The notes: a model not told the origin generated them from the letters alone. Positions 43,688 through 53,525 are shown, counted from the first letter of the stretch. The stretch: DNA of 64,000 nucleotides from Brasilonema angustatum HA4187-MV1 (GCA_019359695.1 JAHHGV010000019.1:62001-126000), one strand, 5' to 3'. Program-made: numbers and translations.

Positions 43688-44983
43688 ATGGTCAAGAAAA
43701 TCGCAATTATCGGTGCAGGACCTAGCGGACTCCTACTTGCTCACTACCTGTTGCATCGTGGCGACAAATACCAAGTTGACATTTATGAGCGGCGCAATGA
43801 TCCTAGAACTGTCTCATTCTCAAATTCTAGAACCTACCCCATCTCCCTAAATGAAAGGGGAATGAGCGCTTTGAGAAAAATTGAGGGTTTGGAAGAAGCA
43901 GTTAAAGCGATTAGTGTAGAGATGACGGGAACGATGTTTCACCAAAAAAATGGCAAGACGCGGTTGACGCCAAGAAAGAAACCTCTCGTCACACTTGATC
44001 GTACAAACTTGGCGATCGCCCTATTGGAAAATTTAACCCAAAAATACGATAACAACCGGCTCAACATTCACTTCAACTGTCAATGCACTTCCGTCGATTT
44101 TGCACCCAAAAAGGTAAAGTTGCAAAACCTGGAAACAGAAGAGGATTTCACCATTGACTATGATCTATTAGTTGGTGCAGATGGGGGACGTTCTGTGGTG
44201 AGAGAGTCTTTTGTGACTACAGAAGATTTTGAATGTGAACAGAAGTACTACCCCAATGACTACAAATCGATTTACCTAGACAGTAGCGAAAAGTTAGGAA
44301 CACACCTGAAAGCAGATAATATCCATACCTGGAGACTAGATGATGGAACACTCATGGTGGCGCTACATCAAGTAGATGGAACAATGAGTGGTGCTATCAA
44401 TTTTCCGCCTGAAAAAAATCAGGTGGCTAATCTTTCCACAACCCAAGAGGTTCTCAAATTCTTTCAAAGTAATTTTCCAGAAATTGGTCGATTAATGACC
44501 CAGGAGGAAGCTGAAGCTTTCCTCAATAAACCGATATCGAGAATTTTAACAGTTCGCTGTAACCGTTACCATCAAGGTGACAGTGTGCTATTAATTGGAG
44601 ACGCCGCTCATGCAGTGTCTTCCTCTATTGGTCAAGGTTGCAATGCAGCACTTGAAGATGTGGTCGTATTTGACAATCTTTTGAACGAGTATTCTGACAA
44701 TTTAGCCGATGTTCTCAAACAGTTTACTATACGCCGCAAGCCCGATGGTCTTGCTCTAGTGGAGCTTGGCGACTATGCTTTTCCCTCGTCTACTGGATTA
44801 TTTATTGAATTTATACTCAGGGAAAGTATTGCTAAAATTTTACACAAAGTATCTCCCAAGAACTTCGCACCTTCACTTATTGATCTCATTTTTGAAACCA
44901 CAATTCCCTACTCAGAAATTTTGAATTCATACAAAGGCTGGATATCCAAAGTTAAAAAATCAAACGAATCTTTGATTTGGTGA
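43688..44983 (+). CDS. FAD-dependent aromatic-ring-type monooxygenase (kynurenine 3-monooxygenase-like)
   Basis: About 431 residues from MVKKIAIIGAGPSGLL (a slightly earlier ATG at 43676 is possible). The FAD fold has GAGPSGLLLAHYLL at residue 8; the DG motif reads LLVGADGGRSVVRES; the late motif is LLIGDAAHAVSSSIGQGCNAALED, characteristic of class A flavin monooxygenases and especially of the kynurenine 3-monooxygenase branch. A C-terminal hydrophobic patch, as in KMO, follows. The substrate is unknown; no tryptophan-degradation genes are near. It precedes the beta-propeller and Rieske genes on the same strand. Confidence 0.82.
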   Translation: MVKKIAIIGAGPSGLLLAHYLLHRGDKYQVDIYERRNDPRTVSFSNSRTYPISLNERGMSALRKIEGLEEAVKAISVEMTGTMFHQKNGKTRLTPRKKPLVTLDRTNLAIALLENLTQKYDNNRLNIHFNCQCTSVDFAPKKVKLQNLETEEDFTIDYDLLVGADGGRSVVRESFVTTEDFECEQKYYPNDYKSIYLDSSEKLGTHLKADNIHTWRLDDGTLMVALHQVDGTMSGAINFPPEKNQVANLSTTQEVLKFFQSNFPEIGRLMTQEEAEAFLNKPISRILTVRCNRYHQGDSVLLIGDAAHAVSSSIGQGCNAALEDVVVFDNLLNEYSDNLADVLKQFTIRRKPDGLALVELGDYAFPSSTGLFIEFILRESIAKILHKVSPKNFAPSLIDLIFETTIPYSEILNSYKGWISKVKKSNESLIW

Positions 44984-44996
44984 AAATTAAAAGACA

Positions 44997-45038
44997 CAGA
45001 TCCCTGATTTCGTAACAGTTGTCGGGGATCTTGTTTTT
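44997..45038. repeat. AGATCCCCGAC hairpin repeat, copy 3 (imperfect)
   Basis: CAGATCCCTGA pairs with GTCGGGGATCT (one G-T mismatch) around an AACAG loop and is followed by TGTTTTTCA. It belongs to the family at 14865 and 15351 and may terminate the upstream monooxygenase gene. Confidence 0.65.
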
Positions 45039-45234
45039 CACGTAAGCGCAAAGCGTGCCCGCAGTGGCTCAGGATTTAGGACTGCTATACTTACAAATAT
45101 GCTTACAAAAGTGCATCAAGTAGCGCTATGCTAACAAGTTTCCTCTCACTGACAGGATATTCCTGACTGCACTCAAGTTGACTAGCTGATTTAAAACATC
45201 AACTTTTGCTGTCTCGGCTATTTAGGAAAATTTT

Positions 45235-46299
45235 ATGAGCAATCAAATAACAACAGTTAATCAACCTGGTTTAATATTGACACCAGGCCCAGAGGGATGG
45301 TGGGATTCCGAACGTGTTTCCTCACCCCATGTCATGCGTTGTCTTGATGGAAGTTGGAAAATGTGGTACTACGGTCGAGATGCCAGCTTTGACCGAGAAA
45401 TTAATTTGCCTACTGGTCGCTGTGGTTTGGCCATTTCCGCTAACGGTGTTGACTGGCAAAGGCTAAAAGGTCCTCTAACTATGGGTGCTGTGTTTGAGCC
45501 AAGTCCAGATCCAAGTCGATTTGACTCAGCCCATGTTGGGGTCAGTAATGTGACATACTTCGATAATCTCTATTGGATGTGGTATTTCGGTGGTGACCAC
45601 AAAGTTCTAGACTTAGGAAAATCCAAACCTAAAGGCATCCAAATGCGTCCCGGTTGTGCGCTTTCTCGGGATGGTATTCATTGGGTGCGTCTTGAAGGTC
45701 CTTACCAAGGAGCATTCCTGGATGTCGGCAAGGCGGGGGAGTTTGATGAACTGTTTTGTTCGTGGCCACAGGTACTGCGCGATGATGATGGTAGTTGGAA
45801 AATGTACTACCACACCCTCAACCGCCAGCGAGAATTTCTCGTGGGATTAGCAGTATCCACTGATGGTTTGCGTTGGGAAAAAGTTGGTCAGATATTGGCA
45901 CCAGGTGAGCCGGGTAGCTTTGACGAGCGAGGCATTGGTACTCGTCAGGTGCTGAAAATCAATCGTCAGTACGTGATGTTTTACGAAGGTGTCAACAGTA
46001 GTGGATACCACTCCATTGGTATTGCTATATCTGATGACGGCATTGATTGGAAAAAAGATCAGGGTGAGCAATCCGGTGGTTCCGTCTTTTGCCATGCCCA
46101 AAAGGGTTCTGGATATTGGGATGCAAGGGCAATTGGTACCCCTTGTGTCGTGCCGATGGATGATGGAAGTTTCCGCATGTACTATATTGGTGCTAACGAA
46201 GGCGGCTACGATGAACTGTCATCACAGCACCAGATTGGGTTAGCAGTGAGTGACGGCTCTAATTTTCGCAAGTGGTATCGCTGGGGAGAGTCGCACTGA
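45235..46299 (+). CDS. Five-bladed beta-propeller protein, GH43/GH130-like, function unknown
   Basis: A 354-residue protein made of five repeats with the recurring pattern D-G-S-W-K-M-W-Y-Y or D-G-S-F-R-M-Y-Y-I followed by G-x-A-x-S-x-D-G-x-x-W (for example ALSRDGIHWVRLEGP; LAVSTDGLRWEKVG). This is the blade signature of the GH43/GH62/GH32/GH68/GH130 superfamily of glycoside-active enzymes and their relatives. The acidic catalytic trio cannot be pinned without a structure. No signal peptide is visible. The ATG has an AGGA site (TAGGAAAATTTT). It sits 200 bases before the Rieske oxygenase gene, on the same strand. Confidence 0.7.
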   Translation: MSNQITTVNQPGLILTPGPEGWWDSERVSSPHVMRCLDGSWKMWYYGRDASFDREINLPTGRCGLAISANGVDWQRLKGPLTMGAVFEPSPDPSRFDSAHVGVSNVTYFDNLYWMWYFGGDHKVLDLGKSKPKGIQMRPGCALSRDGIHWVRLEGPYQGAFLDVGKAGEFDELFCSWPQVLRDDDGSWKMYYHTLNRQREFLVGLAVSTDGLRWEKVGQILAPGEPGSFDERGIGTRQVLKINRQYVMFYEGVNSSGYHSIGIAISDDGIDWKKDQGEQSGGSVFCHAQKGSGYWDARAIGTPCVVPMDDGSFRMYYIGANEGGYDELSSQHQIGLAVSDGSNFRKWYRWGESH

Positions 46300-46498
46300 G
46301 GAATAGTTTCAAGGGTAATCCATAATTTGGGAGCATCCCAAATGTTTAAATTTGTGGTTTCTCGTAGTGTGGGCTTCTAGCTTGCTTTGGTTAAAATTTC
46401 ACTAATCGTCTTTTTTCATGGATTGGGATGCACCCCAGAATTTTGGCTTCTGAATTTTGACAACTGAGTTGTTAATTTATTAAATCCTTAGAAGTAAC

Positions 46499-47836
46499 AT
46501 GCAATCTGAATTCAACTTTTTTCACCACTGGTATCCTCTGTTACCCGTTGAAGATCTTGATCCAAAGCGCCCAAATGCAGTCACTCTTTTGGGACTCCGC
46601 CTAGTTATCTGGAAGCCTAAGTCATCTGGAACTTACCAGGTGTTTTTAGATCAATGTCCTCATCGCCTTGCCCCCTTAAGTGAAGGGCTTATTGATGAGC
46701 AGACTGGTGATTTAATGTGTAGTTATCACGGCTGGCAGTTTGATTCTCAAGGAATCTGCACACACATTCCCCAAGCAGAAAATCCAGAGATTCTTACTAA
46801 GAACCAAGAAAAATTCTGTGCAGTCACATTCCCAGTTCGCCAGGAAAATGGTTTACTTTGGGTTTGGCCTGATGTGAAGTCAGCAGCACAAGCTGTTACC
46901 ACGCCGTTACCTCTGTCACCTCAAGTAGATGCTAGTAAAGGGTTTGTTTGGTCTTCTTATGTGCGCGATTTGGAATATGACTGGCAAACCCTGATTGAGA
47001 ATGTGACTGATCCGAGTCATGTTCCTTTTGCTCATCATGGGGTGCAGGGCGATCGCTCAAAAGCAGTACCCATCCCCATGAAAATTGAGCAATCAACACC
47101 AAATGTGATTGAAGCAACTTATAAAACAAGTTTCACAAAATCAACAATCACTTTTGAGCCACCTTGTCGCTTGGAGTATGCAATTAATTTCGGTGACTCC
47201 GGAAAGCAGATAGGACTTGTTACTTATTGCATTCCAGTGTCTCCAGGTAAGTCAAGGATTGTCGCTCAATTTCCCCGTAACTTTGCTAAAACACTCCATC
47301 GTCTAAAACCTCGTTGGTGGGAACACATCACAGCTCGTAATCAGGTGCTTGATGGAGATATGATACTTCTACATCAGCAAGAGCACTTTTTTCAGCAGAA
47401 GAAAAAATCTTTTGAAACCTGGAAAACTGCTTACAAGCTACCTACAAGCGCAGATCGTTTAGTGATTGAGTTTAGGAATTGGTTTGACAAGTATTGCCAC
47501 GGACAGCTACCGTGGAACGAAACCGGAACAAGTGTTCCCGAAAACTTGGAAATTAATGATAACCGTTCTGTAATGCTAGATCGCTACAAACAGCACACTC
47601 AGCATTGCAGTAGCTGCCGAGGTGTCCTGAGGACAATACAGCGTTTGCAGGTGGTGCTCCTAGCATATTTTGCCATTACTGTTTCCGGAGTTGCTATCCT
47701 TCCTGATACACTCCGAGTTAAGGTTGGTTTACCCCTAGTTATTACCGCACTATTAAGTCTATCAGTTTATACTTGGCTCAAATTCTGGCTTAGTCCTAAA
47801 TTTTACTTTGTGGACTATGTCCATGCCCAAAGATAA
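46499..47836 (+). CDS. Rieske non-haem iron oxygenase, pheophorbide a oxygenase (PAO/TIC55/PTC52)-like
   Basis: A 445-residue oxygenase. The Rieske [2Fe-2S] centre is formed by C53-x-H55 (DQCPHRLAPLSEG) and C74-x2-H77 (CSYHGWQFD). The mononuclear iron site reads NVTDPSHVPFAHHG (D171, H174, H179). Near the end are a CxxC pair (HCSSCRG, about residue 370) and two membrane helices, features of the PAO/TIC55/PTC52 branch. Plant members act on chlorophyll breakdown or related tetrapyrroles; cyanobacterial members are mostly uncharacterised. The location should be the thylakoid or plasma membrane. The neighbouring FAD monooxygenase and beta-propeller suggest a joint oxidative pathway. Confidence 0.85.
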   Translation: MQSEFNFFHHWYPLLPVEDLDPKRPNAVTLLGLRLVIWKPKSSGTYQVFLDQCPHRLAPLSEGLIDEQTGDLMCSYHGWQFDSQGICTHIPQAENPEILTKNQEKFCAVTFPVRQENGLLWVWPDVKSAAQAVTTPLPLSPQVDASKGFVWSSYVRDLEYDWQTLIENVTDPSHVPFAHHGVQGDRSKAVPIPMKIEQSTPNVIEATYKTSFTKSTITFEPPCRLEYAINFGDSGKQIGLVTYCIPVSPGKSRIVAQFPRNFAKTLHRLKPRWWEHITARNQVLDGDMILLHQQEHFFQQKKKSFETWKTAYKLPTSADRLVIEFRNWFDKYCHGQLPWNETGTSVPENLEINDNRSVMLDRYKQHTQHCSSCRGVLRTIQRLQVVLLAYFAITVSGVAILPDTLRVKVGLPLVITALLSLSVYTWLKFWLSPKFYFVDYVHAQR

Positions 47837-47933
47837 AACCTCAAATTTACGAGCCTGTTAATTCTGGTATTTTTTCTTACATAATTTTTCGGATATACTA
47901 TCAATGTAATGGCATCTTTATTGCTTGATAGAT

Positions 47934-48398
47934 ATGTTTCAAAAATGGTTCAAAAAGTATCTAGAGTCTCGACCTGTCCTAACTGCCTACAACAATCTAG
48001 CAAAGACACAAGCTCGACAGCATACCCACTTTATCTTGTTCTCAGCAAATAAGTGGTTTAATATCACACTTAACCATATTTTAGACCGACCAGAGTGGTA
48101 TAAAGGAGTACTTCACAATCATCCTTGGCCTAACGTCAGTCTGATTTTGAAGGGTGGCTATTGGGAGAAAACTGAGGATGGGGTAAAGTGGTATGGACCA
48201 GGTTCAATTATTTTCCGGTCTGCATACAAACACCACAGCATCTGGATCAAAGATCATCAACAAGCGTGGACAATATTCATCCACGGGCCAATGGTGAAAA
48301 AGAGTTTTGATTTCGTGCAGGAGGGTAAACCTGTCACTCCAGAACAGCTTGGATTACCAAGAGGTGTGGTGACCCGTGGAGCCTCAATGCAAAATTAA
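47934..48398 (+). CDS. Cupin-like protein, unknown function
   Basis: About 154 residues from MFQKWFKKYLES (a TTG three codons earlier is possible). The segment VLHNHPWPNVSLILKGGYWE, then WYGPGSIIFRSAYKHHSIWI, has the spacing of two small beta-barrel cupin motifs with histidines (H-x-H early and a late H-H), so a metal-binding cupin is plausible. Cupins serve as dioxygenases, isomerases or sugar enzymes; no specific role can be stated. It lies 97 bases after the Rieske gene, the last gene of the cluster. Confidence 0.6.
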   Translation: MFQKWFKKYLESRPVLTAYNNLAKTQARQHTHFILFSANKWFNITLNHILDRPEWYKGVLHNHPWPNVSLILKGGYWEKTEDGVKWYGPGSIIFRSAYKHHSIWIKDHQQAWTIFIHGPMVKKSFDFVQEGKPVTPEQLGLPRGVVTRGASMQN

Positions 48399-48443
48399 GC
48401 TAAAATTCAAGCATACTAAGCATTTCCTGCTTTTGGATCTCCC

Positions 48444-49187
48444 ATGCTTGAAACCCTGCAAACCCGACTTTACGAACTAGAACAATTCGCTAACACCCTT
48501 GTCGCCAACCAACTCACGCACTTAAGTTTGCTGAGTGTTGGCGTCATTTTTATCGCTGGGTTGCTCACTAGCCTGACACCCTGTATGCTTTCCATGCTAC
48601 CGATTACGATTGGTTATATCGGTGGTTATGAAGCGAAAAGCCGTCTGCAAGCCGTTGCCCAATCAACGTGGTTTGCTTTGGGATTGGCTACTACACTAGC
48701 AGCACTAGGTATCATAGCAGCTTTTGTGGGAAAAGTCTATGGTCAGGTAGGAATTGGGTTACCAATTATTGTCAGTATCATAGCCATTCTCATGGGGCTG
48801 AATTTATTAGATGCCTTACCATTGCAATTGCCCTCTTTTGGTGGAACAGAGTGGATTTCTAAAGAATTACCCCAAGGAGTGCGAGCTTATTTGATTGGTC
48901 TGAGTTTCGGTTTAGTTGCCTCTCCTTGCAGTACTCCTGTTTTAGCAAGCTTACTTGGTTGGGTTGCCAACACGCAAGACTTAATTCTAGGTGCTGTTTT
49001 GCTGATTTCCTACACAGCAGGTTATGTCGCACCGTTAATCTTAGCCGGTACGTTTACTGCTTCGATTAAGAAATTGCTAGAATTGCGGCGTTGGTCAGGT
49101 TGGATTAACCCAATCAGCGGTGCTTTGTTGGTAGGATTTGGTGTGCTTTCTTTAGTTTCTCGGATTCCAGTGGAAGTTTTCAGGTAA
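48444..49187 (+). CDS. ccdA: Cytochrome c biogenesis protein CcdA
   Basis: A 247-residue membrane protein with six helices and the two conserved cysteines in helices 1 and 4: [20 protein letters not shown] and [18 protein letters not shown]. CcdA moves reducing electrons across the thylakoid membrane to reduce apocytochrome c haem-binding cysteines in System II maturation. It is followed 22 bases later by ccs1 on the same strand, so it forms a functional operon for cytochrome f and c6 assembly. Confidence 0.94.
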   Translation: MLETLQTRLYELEQFANTLVANQLTHLSLLSVGVIFIAGLLTSLTPCMLSMLPITIGYIGGYEAKSRLQAVAQSTWFALGLATTLAALGIIAAFVGKVYGQVGIGLPIIVSIIAILMGLNLLDALPLQLPSFGGTEWISKELPQGVRAYLIGLSFGLVASPCSTPVLASLLGWVANTQDLILGAVLLISYTAGYVAPLILAGTFTASIKKLLELRRWSGWINPISGALLVGFGVLSLVSRIPVEVFR

Positions 49188-49209
49188 ATTTCAGGTAAAT
49201 ATTAGAGAA

Positions 49210-50595
49210 ATGACTATAGAAGATTCAGTTGACAAAAAATCTATATGGTCAGCATTTGGGCAGTTATTGCGACAAGAGTTATTGCCCGTGCTGACAGATT
49301 TACGCTTAGCAATTGTGATGCTGTTAGCCATTGCAATCTTCAGCGTCACTGGTACAGTTATAGAGCAAGGTCAATCGATCGCATTCTACCAAGCTAACTA
49401 CCCAGAACACCCAGCTTTATTTGGTTTTCTGACCTGGAAAGTTCTTTTAACACTGGGCTTAGACCATGTTTATCGAACTTGGTGGTTTTTAGCATTACTC
49501 ATCTTTTTTGGAACAAGTTTAACTGCTTGTACCTTTACTCGTCAGCTACCAGCTTTAAAAGCTGCCCGTCGGTGGAAATTTTACGATGAACCTCGTCAAT
49601 TTCAAAAGTTAGCTTTGAGTGCGGAACTAGACAATGGTTCTGTCAATCCCCTGACTCAACTTTTGCAAAATCGCCGCTACAAAGTTTTTCAAGAAAAAGA
49701 TGATACTCTCTACGCCCGCAAAGGTCTAATCGGACGAATCGGACCGATTGTGGTTCACGTAGGTATTGTGACAATTCTTCTGGGATCTATTTGGGGAGCA
49801 ATGACTGGTTTTGTTGCTCAGGAAATGGTGAGCAGTGGTAATACGTTTCAAGTGAAAAATATCATAGATGCCGGGCCTTGGGCAACAGCAGTACCCAAAG
49901 ATTGGTCTGTGCGAGTCAATCGCTTTTGGATTGACTACACCGCTTCTGGTGGAATTGACCAGTTTTACTCAGACATGTCTGTTTTGAACAATCAAGAACA
50001 GGAAGTTGACCGCAAGACGATTTTCGTTAACAGTCCTCTGCGTTATCGCGGCGTGACTTTCTACCAAACTGATTGGGGAATTTCTGCTGTTCGAGTCCGT
50101 GTGAACAAAAGCCCCATTTTTCAAATACCGATGGCGCAACTAAACACCAACGGTCAGGGACGCATCTGGGGAACTTGGATTCCGACTAAACCAGATTTGA
50201 GTGAGGGTGTCTCTCTACTCACAAAAGACTTGCAGGGAACGGTGTTGATTTATGATGCAACTGGCAAGTTGGTTGACACTGTTCGCACTGGAATGTCCAC
50301 ATCTGTCAATGGTGTTACCCTTAAAATTCTGGATGTCCTTGGTAGTACTGGCTTGCAAATTAAAGCAGATCCAGGAATACCAATTGTTTATACAGGATTT
50401 GCCTTGCTGATGCTAGGTGTAGTGATGAGTTACTTTTCTCACTCCCAAATTTGGGTGTTGCAGAAAGATGGTCGCTTATATGTGGGTGGAAAAACGAATC
50501 GTGCCCAAGTTACTTTTGAGCGGGAAATGCTGGAGATTTTGGATAAGTTGAGTTTAGAGCCAAAACAGGAGGGATCTTCACCTATCGAAGTTTAA
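49210..50595 (+). CDS. ccs1: Cytochrome c biogenesis protein Ccs1 (ResB family)
   Basis: A 461-residue ResB/Ccs1 protein with three N-terminal helices (about 28-48, 84-104, 178-200), a large lumen-side domain (about 205-395) and a fourth helix near residue 400. Characteristic segments are [24 protein letters not shown] and [18 protein letters not shown], each with histidine or aromatic residues near the haem path. Ccs1 with CcsA forms the System II haem-delivery complex for c-type cytochromes. CcsA itself is not in the window. Confidence 0.94.
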   Translation: MTIEDSVDKKSIWSAFGQLLRQELLPVLTDLRLAIVMLLAIAIFSVTGTVIEQGQSIAFYQANYPEHPALFGFLTWKVLLTLGLDHVYRTWWFLALLIFFGTSLTACTFTRQLPALKAARRWKFYDEPRQFQKLALSAELDNGSVNPLTQLLQNRRYKVFQEKDDTLYARKGLIGRIGPIVVHVGIVTILLGSIWGAMTGFVAQEMVSSGNTFQVKNIIDAGPWATAVPKDWSVRVNRFWIDYTASGGIDQFYSDMSVLNNQEQEVDRKTIFVNSPLRYRGVTFYQTDWGISAVRVRVNKSPIFQIPMAQLNTNGQGRIWGTWIPTKPDLSEGVSLLTKDLQGTVLIYDATGKLVDTVRTGMSTSVNGVTLKILDVLGSTGLQIKADPGIPIVYTGFALLMLGVVMSYFSHSQIWVLQKDGRLYVGGKTNRAQVTFEREMLEILDKLSLEPKQEGSSPIEV

Positions 50596-51228
50596 ACGCC
50601 TTAATGTCTCTGTACAATCGCAATCCTATTTGAGTTATCAGAAAACTTACTCTGGTGAAATCCTTCACGGCTCATTTAGGATGACGACATGTATAATCTT
50701 TTGAATTTTTTGATTTTGATGAAAATATTATAGGTAATTGAAAAAAAATTTTTAAATCAAATTTTAAGATGTAATATAATGATTATCTGCGTCACAATAG
50801 AGGCGCTGTAGTTAAAATGTCAATTCTCTTTGCACCTCATGATTAGAGCAGCGGAATCCAAAAACAGGCTGCAAGAGAGCCGTTATAGTTGTCGGGGAAG
50901 TATTTATTTGTTCGCTCCGATGATCAATTTTAATGTGATGGCCGAAGTTGGAGACACTCCACCCTGACTTGATGTACTGATATTTGGTGGGAAATTTCAC
51001 TCCTAAAATCAACAATGACATTTGCATGCAAGTGAAACTTTTTCACTCCTTGTTTGCGTTGCGATGAATACTTAATATTAACTTGAGGACTCTTGATTTT
51101 AATAAGTCCTCAGGTTGGGTAAGCATTTGACAAACCTGATGTTACGCATCTGATGTTTTCTCATCAGAACACATTATTTTTTCTGGAATCTAAGCTTCAG
51201 TTTATATTCAACAGGGGAGCTAAAAAGC
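50596..51228. other. Intergenic region, no gene supported
   Basis: A/T-rich DNA with no convincing frame. A minus-strand stretch (50812-51027) gives 71 codons with a KYQYIKSGWSVSNFGHHIK segment that looks somewhat protein-like, but no start or family can be assigned; it may be a decayed gene. The promoter of the acyltransferase should lie at the right edge. Confidence 0.4.
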
Positions 51229-51942
51229 ATGAGTGCGGAAAATTCAACTTTTCAATTATTGCAACTTTACGGGAAGGAATACATCTTAACAGGACTCCTG
51301 GGAGGAATTCCTACCCCCATCGGTAAAGTGCTACGAAACATAGTCTATCGCACTATTTTCGGTCGAGTCGGAAAATCAGTTTATATCCAACCTAATGTCC
51401 GGTTTATCGGGACGCGCACTATTGAGATTGGAGATAATGTCCGTATATATAGTGGCACTTATCTGAGCAATAAAGGTAATAAGATTTGCTTTGAGTCAAA
51501 CGTGTCAATTGATCGTGGTGTCGATATTAGAGCTTACGGTGGTCACCAAGATGGTCATATTCATATTGGTGAACACACTTACATCGGTCCCTACGTTTGT
51601 ATGGCTGGCCCAGGTTTCATCAAGATTGGTAAAGATTGTATGATTGCATCGCACTCATCACTCTACGCCAATAATCACATTTTTGCAGATCCTAACCGGA
51701 GGTTCAGAGAACAGGGATTAAGTGTCAAAGGAATTGTGATTGAGGATGATTGCTGGCTGGGAAGTGGGGTGAGAGTACTAGATGGGGTTACAATTAGGCG
51801 GGGTAGTATTATTGGTGCAGGATCGGTTGTGACTAAAGATATTCCACCTTTGTCAGTTGCAGTCGGCGTGCCTGCACAAGTTATCAAAAAGCGTGATGAC
51901 AAGAGAACTGTCAAATCGATCGCATCTCAAATACACATCTGA
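51229..51942 (+). CDS. Left-handed beta-helix acyltransferase (hexapeptide repeat)
   Basis: A 237-residue protein with a run of hexapeptide repeats from about residue 55 to 200 (IEIGDNVRIYSGTYLSNKGN; IHIGEHTYIGPYVCMAG; IVIEDDCWLGSGVRVLDGVTI; IIGAGSVVTKDIPP). The catalytic histidine in ASHSSLYANNHIFAD and the final GSVVTKDIPPLSVAVGVPAQVI are typical of maltose/galactoside/serine O-acetyltransferase relatives used in polysaccharide or antigen decoration. The ATG follows CAGGGGAGCTAAAAAGC, a strong ribosome site. Acceptor unknown. Confidence 0.88.
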   Translation: MSAENSTFQLLQLYGKEYILTGLLGGIPTPIGKVLRNIVYRTIFGRVGKSVYIQPNVRFIGTRTIEIGDNVRIYSGTYLSNKGNKICFESNVSIDRGVDIRAYGGHQDGHIHIGEHTYIGPYVCMAGPGFIKIGKDCMIASHSSLYANNHIFADPNRRFREQGLSVKGIVIEDDCWLGSGVRVLDGVTIRRGSIIGAGSVVTKDIPPLSVAVGVPAQVIKKRDDKRTVKSIASQIHI

Positions 51943-51960
51943 CTACTACGATTTAATTTC

Positions 51961-52037
51961 TTACTTATGATGACGCACCTCAATCACGGTATGTACATTA
52001 CCGCGAGGTGTGAAATCTGCCTTAACGCTGACGTTGA
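51961..52037 (-). pseudogene. queF: C-terminal fragment of a second queF copy
   Basis: On the minus strand the codons VNVSVKADFTPRGNVHTVIE and then VRHHK plus a stop (51961) repeat the end of the intact QueF (VTVKADFTPRGNVHTVIEVRHQKS), with few nucleotide changes. The fragment is overlapped by the last codons of the secreted-protein gene in another frame. Nothing of the QueF catalytic part precedes it. Confidence 0.85.
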
Positions 52038-52372
52038 CTTGACTGTACAGATGGCTGCCTCAGTTGGTTTGCCTCATTAGTATAAGCCTTGCGAGTTTTC
52101 CGATTGAACAGACAAAGAAATTCTCCAGCACGATTGTTCATGTGCGGTTGTGGGTAGTTTCCTCGTACAAGCAGCGCATCGTACCCAACATCATCTCCAA
52201 AACCGACAATATTTCCAACAGCTTGAGCATTACGTAAGCCACTCACCTTAAGACAACTTGAAATAACCTCTTGTTGATGTTGTGCCCAAGCATCTGGAGA
52301 AGAAGCAACTGAAGCGGTGGCTGCAAACAGCAAACCTCCGACTGTCATAGCAAGCAGCCTTTTTGAGATCAT
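52022..52372 (-). CDS. Small secreted protein of unknown function
   Basis: A 116-residue protein with a clear signal peptide (MISKRLLAMTVGGLLFAATASV, cut probably after ASS or AWA) and a mature part with two cysteines (SSCLKVSG, FLCLFN), likely a disulfide pair. The end (QSSQRQR) is encoded within the fragment of queF, so the natural C terminus may be altered. It is placed between intact queF and the queF remnant, on the same strand. No family recognised. Confidence 0.65.
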   Translation of the reverse strand: MISKRLLAMTVGGLLFAATASVASSPDAWAQHQQEVISSCLKVSGLRNAQAVGNIVGFGDDVGYDALLVRGNYPQPHMNNRAGEFLCLFNRKTRKAYTNEANQLRQPSVQSSQRQR

Positions 52373-52402
52373 AACCGTTGTTATTAATAGACCTTTCTAG
52401 AG

Positions 52403-52777
52403 TTATGATTTTTGATGTCGCACTTCAATCACCGTATGCACATTACCGCGAGGTGTGAAATCTGCCTTAACAGTAACATCCATTGGATCACAAGCAGCAA
52501 CAAAATCGTCTAGGATTTGATTGGCAGATTCTTCGTGGGAAATATAGCGATCGCGATAGCTATTAATATAAAGTTTGAGCGCCTTCAATTCCACGACTCG
52601 TTCATTAGGGATGTAGCTAATGTGAATTGTCGCAAAGTCAGGATAGCCAGAAAACGGGCATTTACACGTAAATTCTGGCAGAGTAATGTCAATATTGTAT
52701 CGCCTGCCAACACGCGGATTGGGAAATGTGATCAGTTGCCCTTCCGCAATGTTGCGTTCTCCATATTTGATTTCCAT
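52403..52777 (-). CDS. queF: NADPH-dependent 7-cyano-7-deazaguanine reductase QueF
   Basis: About 124 residues from MEIKYGERNI (an ATG two codons earlier is possible). A short, monofunctional QueF of the tunnelling fold. The active-site cysteine is C40 in FTCKCPFSG, the catalytic aspartate follows in YPDFATI (D47), and the substrate glutamate is in SHEESAN. It reduces preQ0 to preQ1 for queuosine in tRNA. No preQ1 riboswitch was seen upstream. A tandem-PTPS/QueD-like gene lies in the same window at 58.9 kb, possibly in the same pathway. Confidence 0.94.
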   Translation of the reverse strand: MEIKYGERNIAEGQLITFPNPRVGRRYNIDITLPEFTCKCPFSGYPDFATIHISYIPNERVVELKALKLYINSYRDRYISHEESANQILDDFVAACDPMDVTVKADFTPRGNVHTVIEVRHQKS

Positions 52778-52857
52778 AGTCAACAGTCAAAAATCAACAC
52801 TCAACAGTCAACAGTCAAAAATTTTTTCTTTTGGACTTTGGACTATTGACTAACTCA

Positions 52858-53262
52858 TCATAACTCTTCCTGTTCCCAGTCTGGACAATTCTCATCTTCC
52901 CAACCGTGAGGATGCATACCGCAAACTAACAAATTTCCACCATACACTTGACCGTGGTAATGACGACAACCAATGCAAGCGGGATTTTTTTCTTGACAGG
53001 CTTCAACAGGATAAGGAAAACCCAGATCAATATCATCTGTAACAATGTCTTCCAGTTCGCTGTAAATTTCCAAAATCGGATCAGCCAGTTCTTGTAAATA
53101 CTGATCTAACTCGGTGGCTATAGTATTTTGTACTTGGTCGGTAATCTCTTCTGTGAACTCAAAAAAGGTATCTACCATCTCCGTCATGCCCACGAAGAAG
53201 CGTTCTACTTCATCAGCCACTATTTCTATCATGTCCCAAAACTCTTCTTGCCACTTTTCCAT
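52858..53262 (-). CDS. Conserved-looking cyanobacterial protein with acidic helices and a cysteine cluster
   Basis: A 134-residue protein. Residues 1-85 are acidic and helical (EKWQEEFWDMIEIVADEVER; FFEFTEEITDQVQNTIA), possibly a coiled coil. The C-terminal part has five cysteines in CxxxxxxCxxC...C...C spacing (CQEKNPACIGCRHYHG, LLVCGMHPHG, ENCPDWE), which suits a zinc or iron-sulfur site. It is 75 bases before queF in the same direction. I recall similar hypothetical proteins across cyanobacteria, but no function. Confidence 0.7.
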   Translation of the reverse strand: MEKWQEEFWDMIEIVADEVERFFVGMTEMVDTFFEFTEEITDQVQNTIATELDQYLQELADPILEIYSELEDIVTDDIDLGFPYPVEACQEKNPACIGCRHYHGQVYGGNLLVCGMHPHGWEDENCPDWEQEEL

Positions 53263-53525
53263 AAACCCGACGTCCTTACAAGTTAGTTACTGGACGCTTA
53301 ATGCTACATGGCTGGGAGCACTTTTGTACATCCAAAGGACTATTTTTTAATAAAAATTTTACATTATTAAGAAATTTTTCAGCTTCATGCTGAACCACTT
53401 CTGCCAGCCTTCTACTCCTTTCGATGCCCGAAGATTACCGTTTAGGCAGCGCTTAGGTGCAGGGGAGCGCTTGAGTGCAGGGGAGAAGAAATTACATCGA
53501 TAATCTTATACCGGGAAGGGAGTAA

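Noticed and set aside
52784-52857. Search for a preQ1 riboswitch before queF
   Set aside because: The leader consists of TCAACAGTCAA spacer repeats and lacks the preQ1 aptamer pattern.
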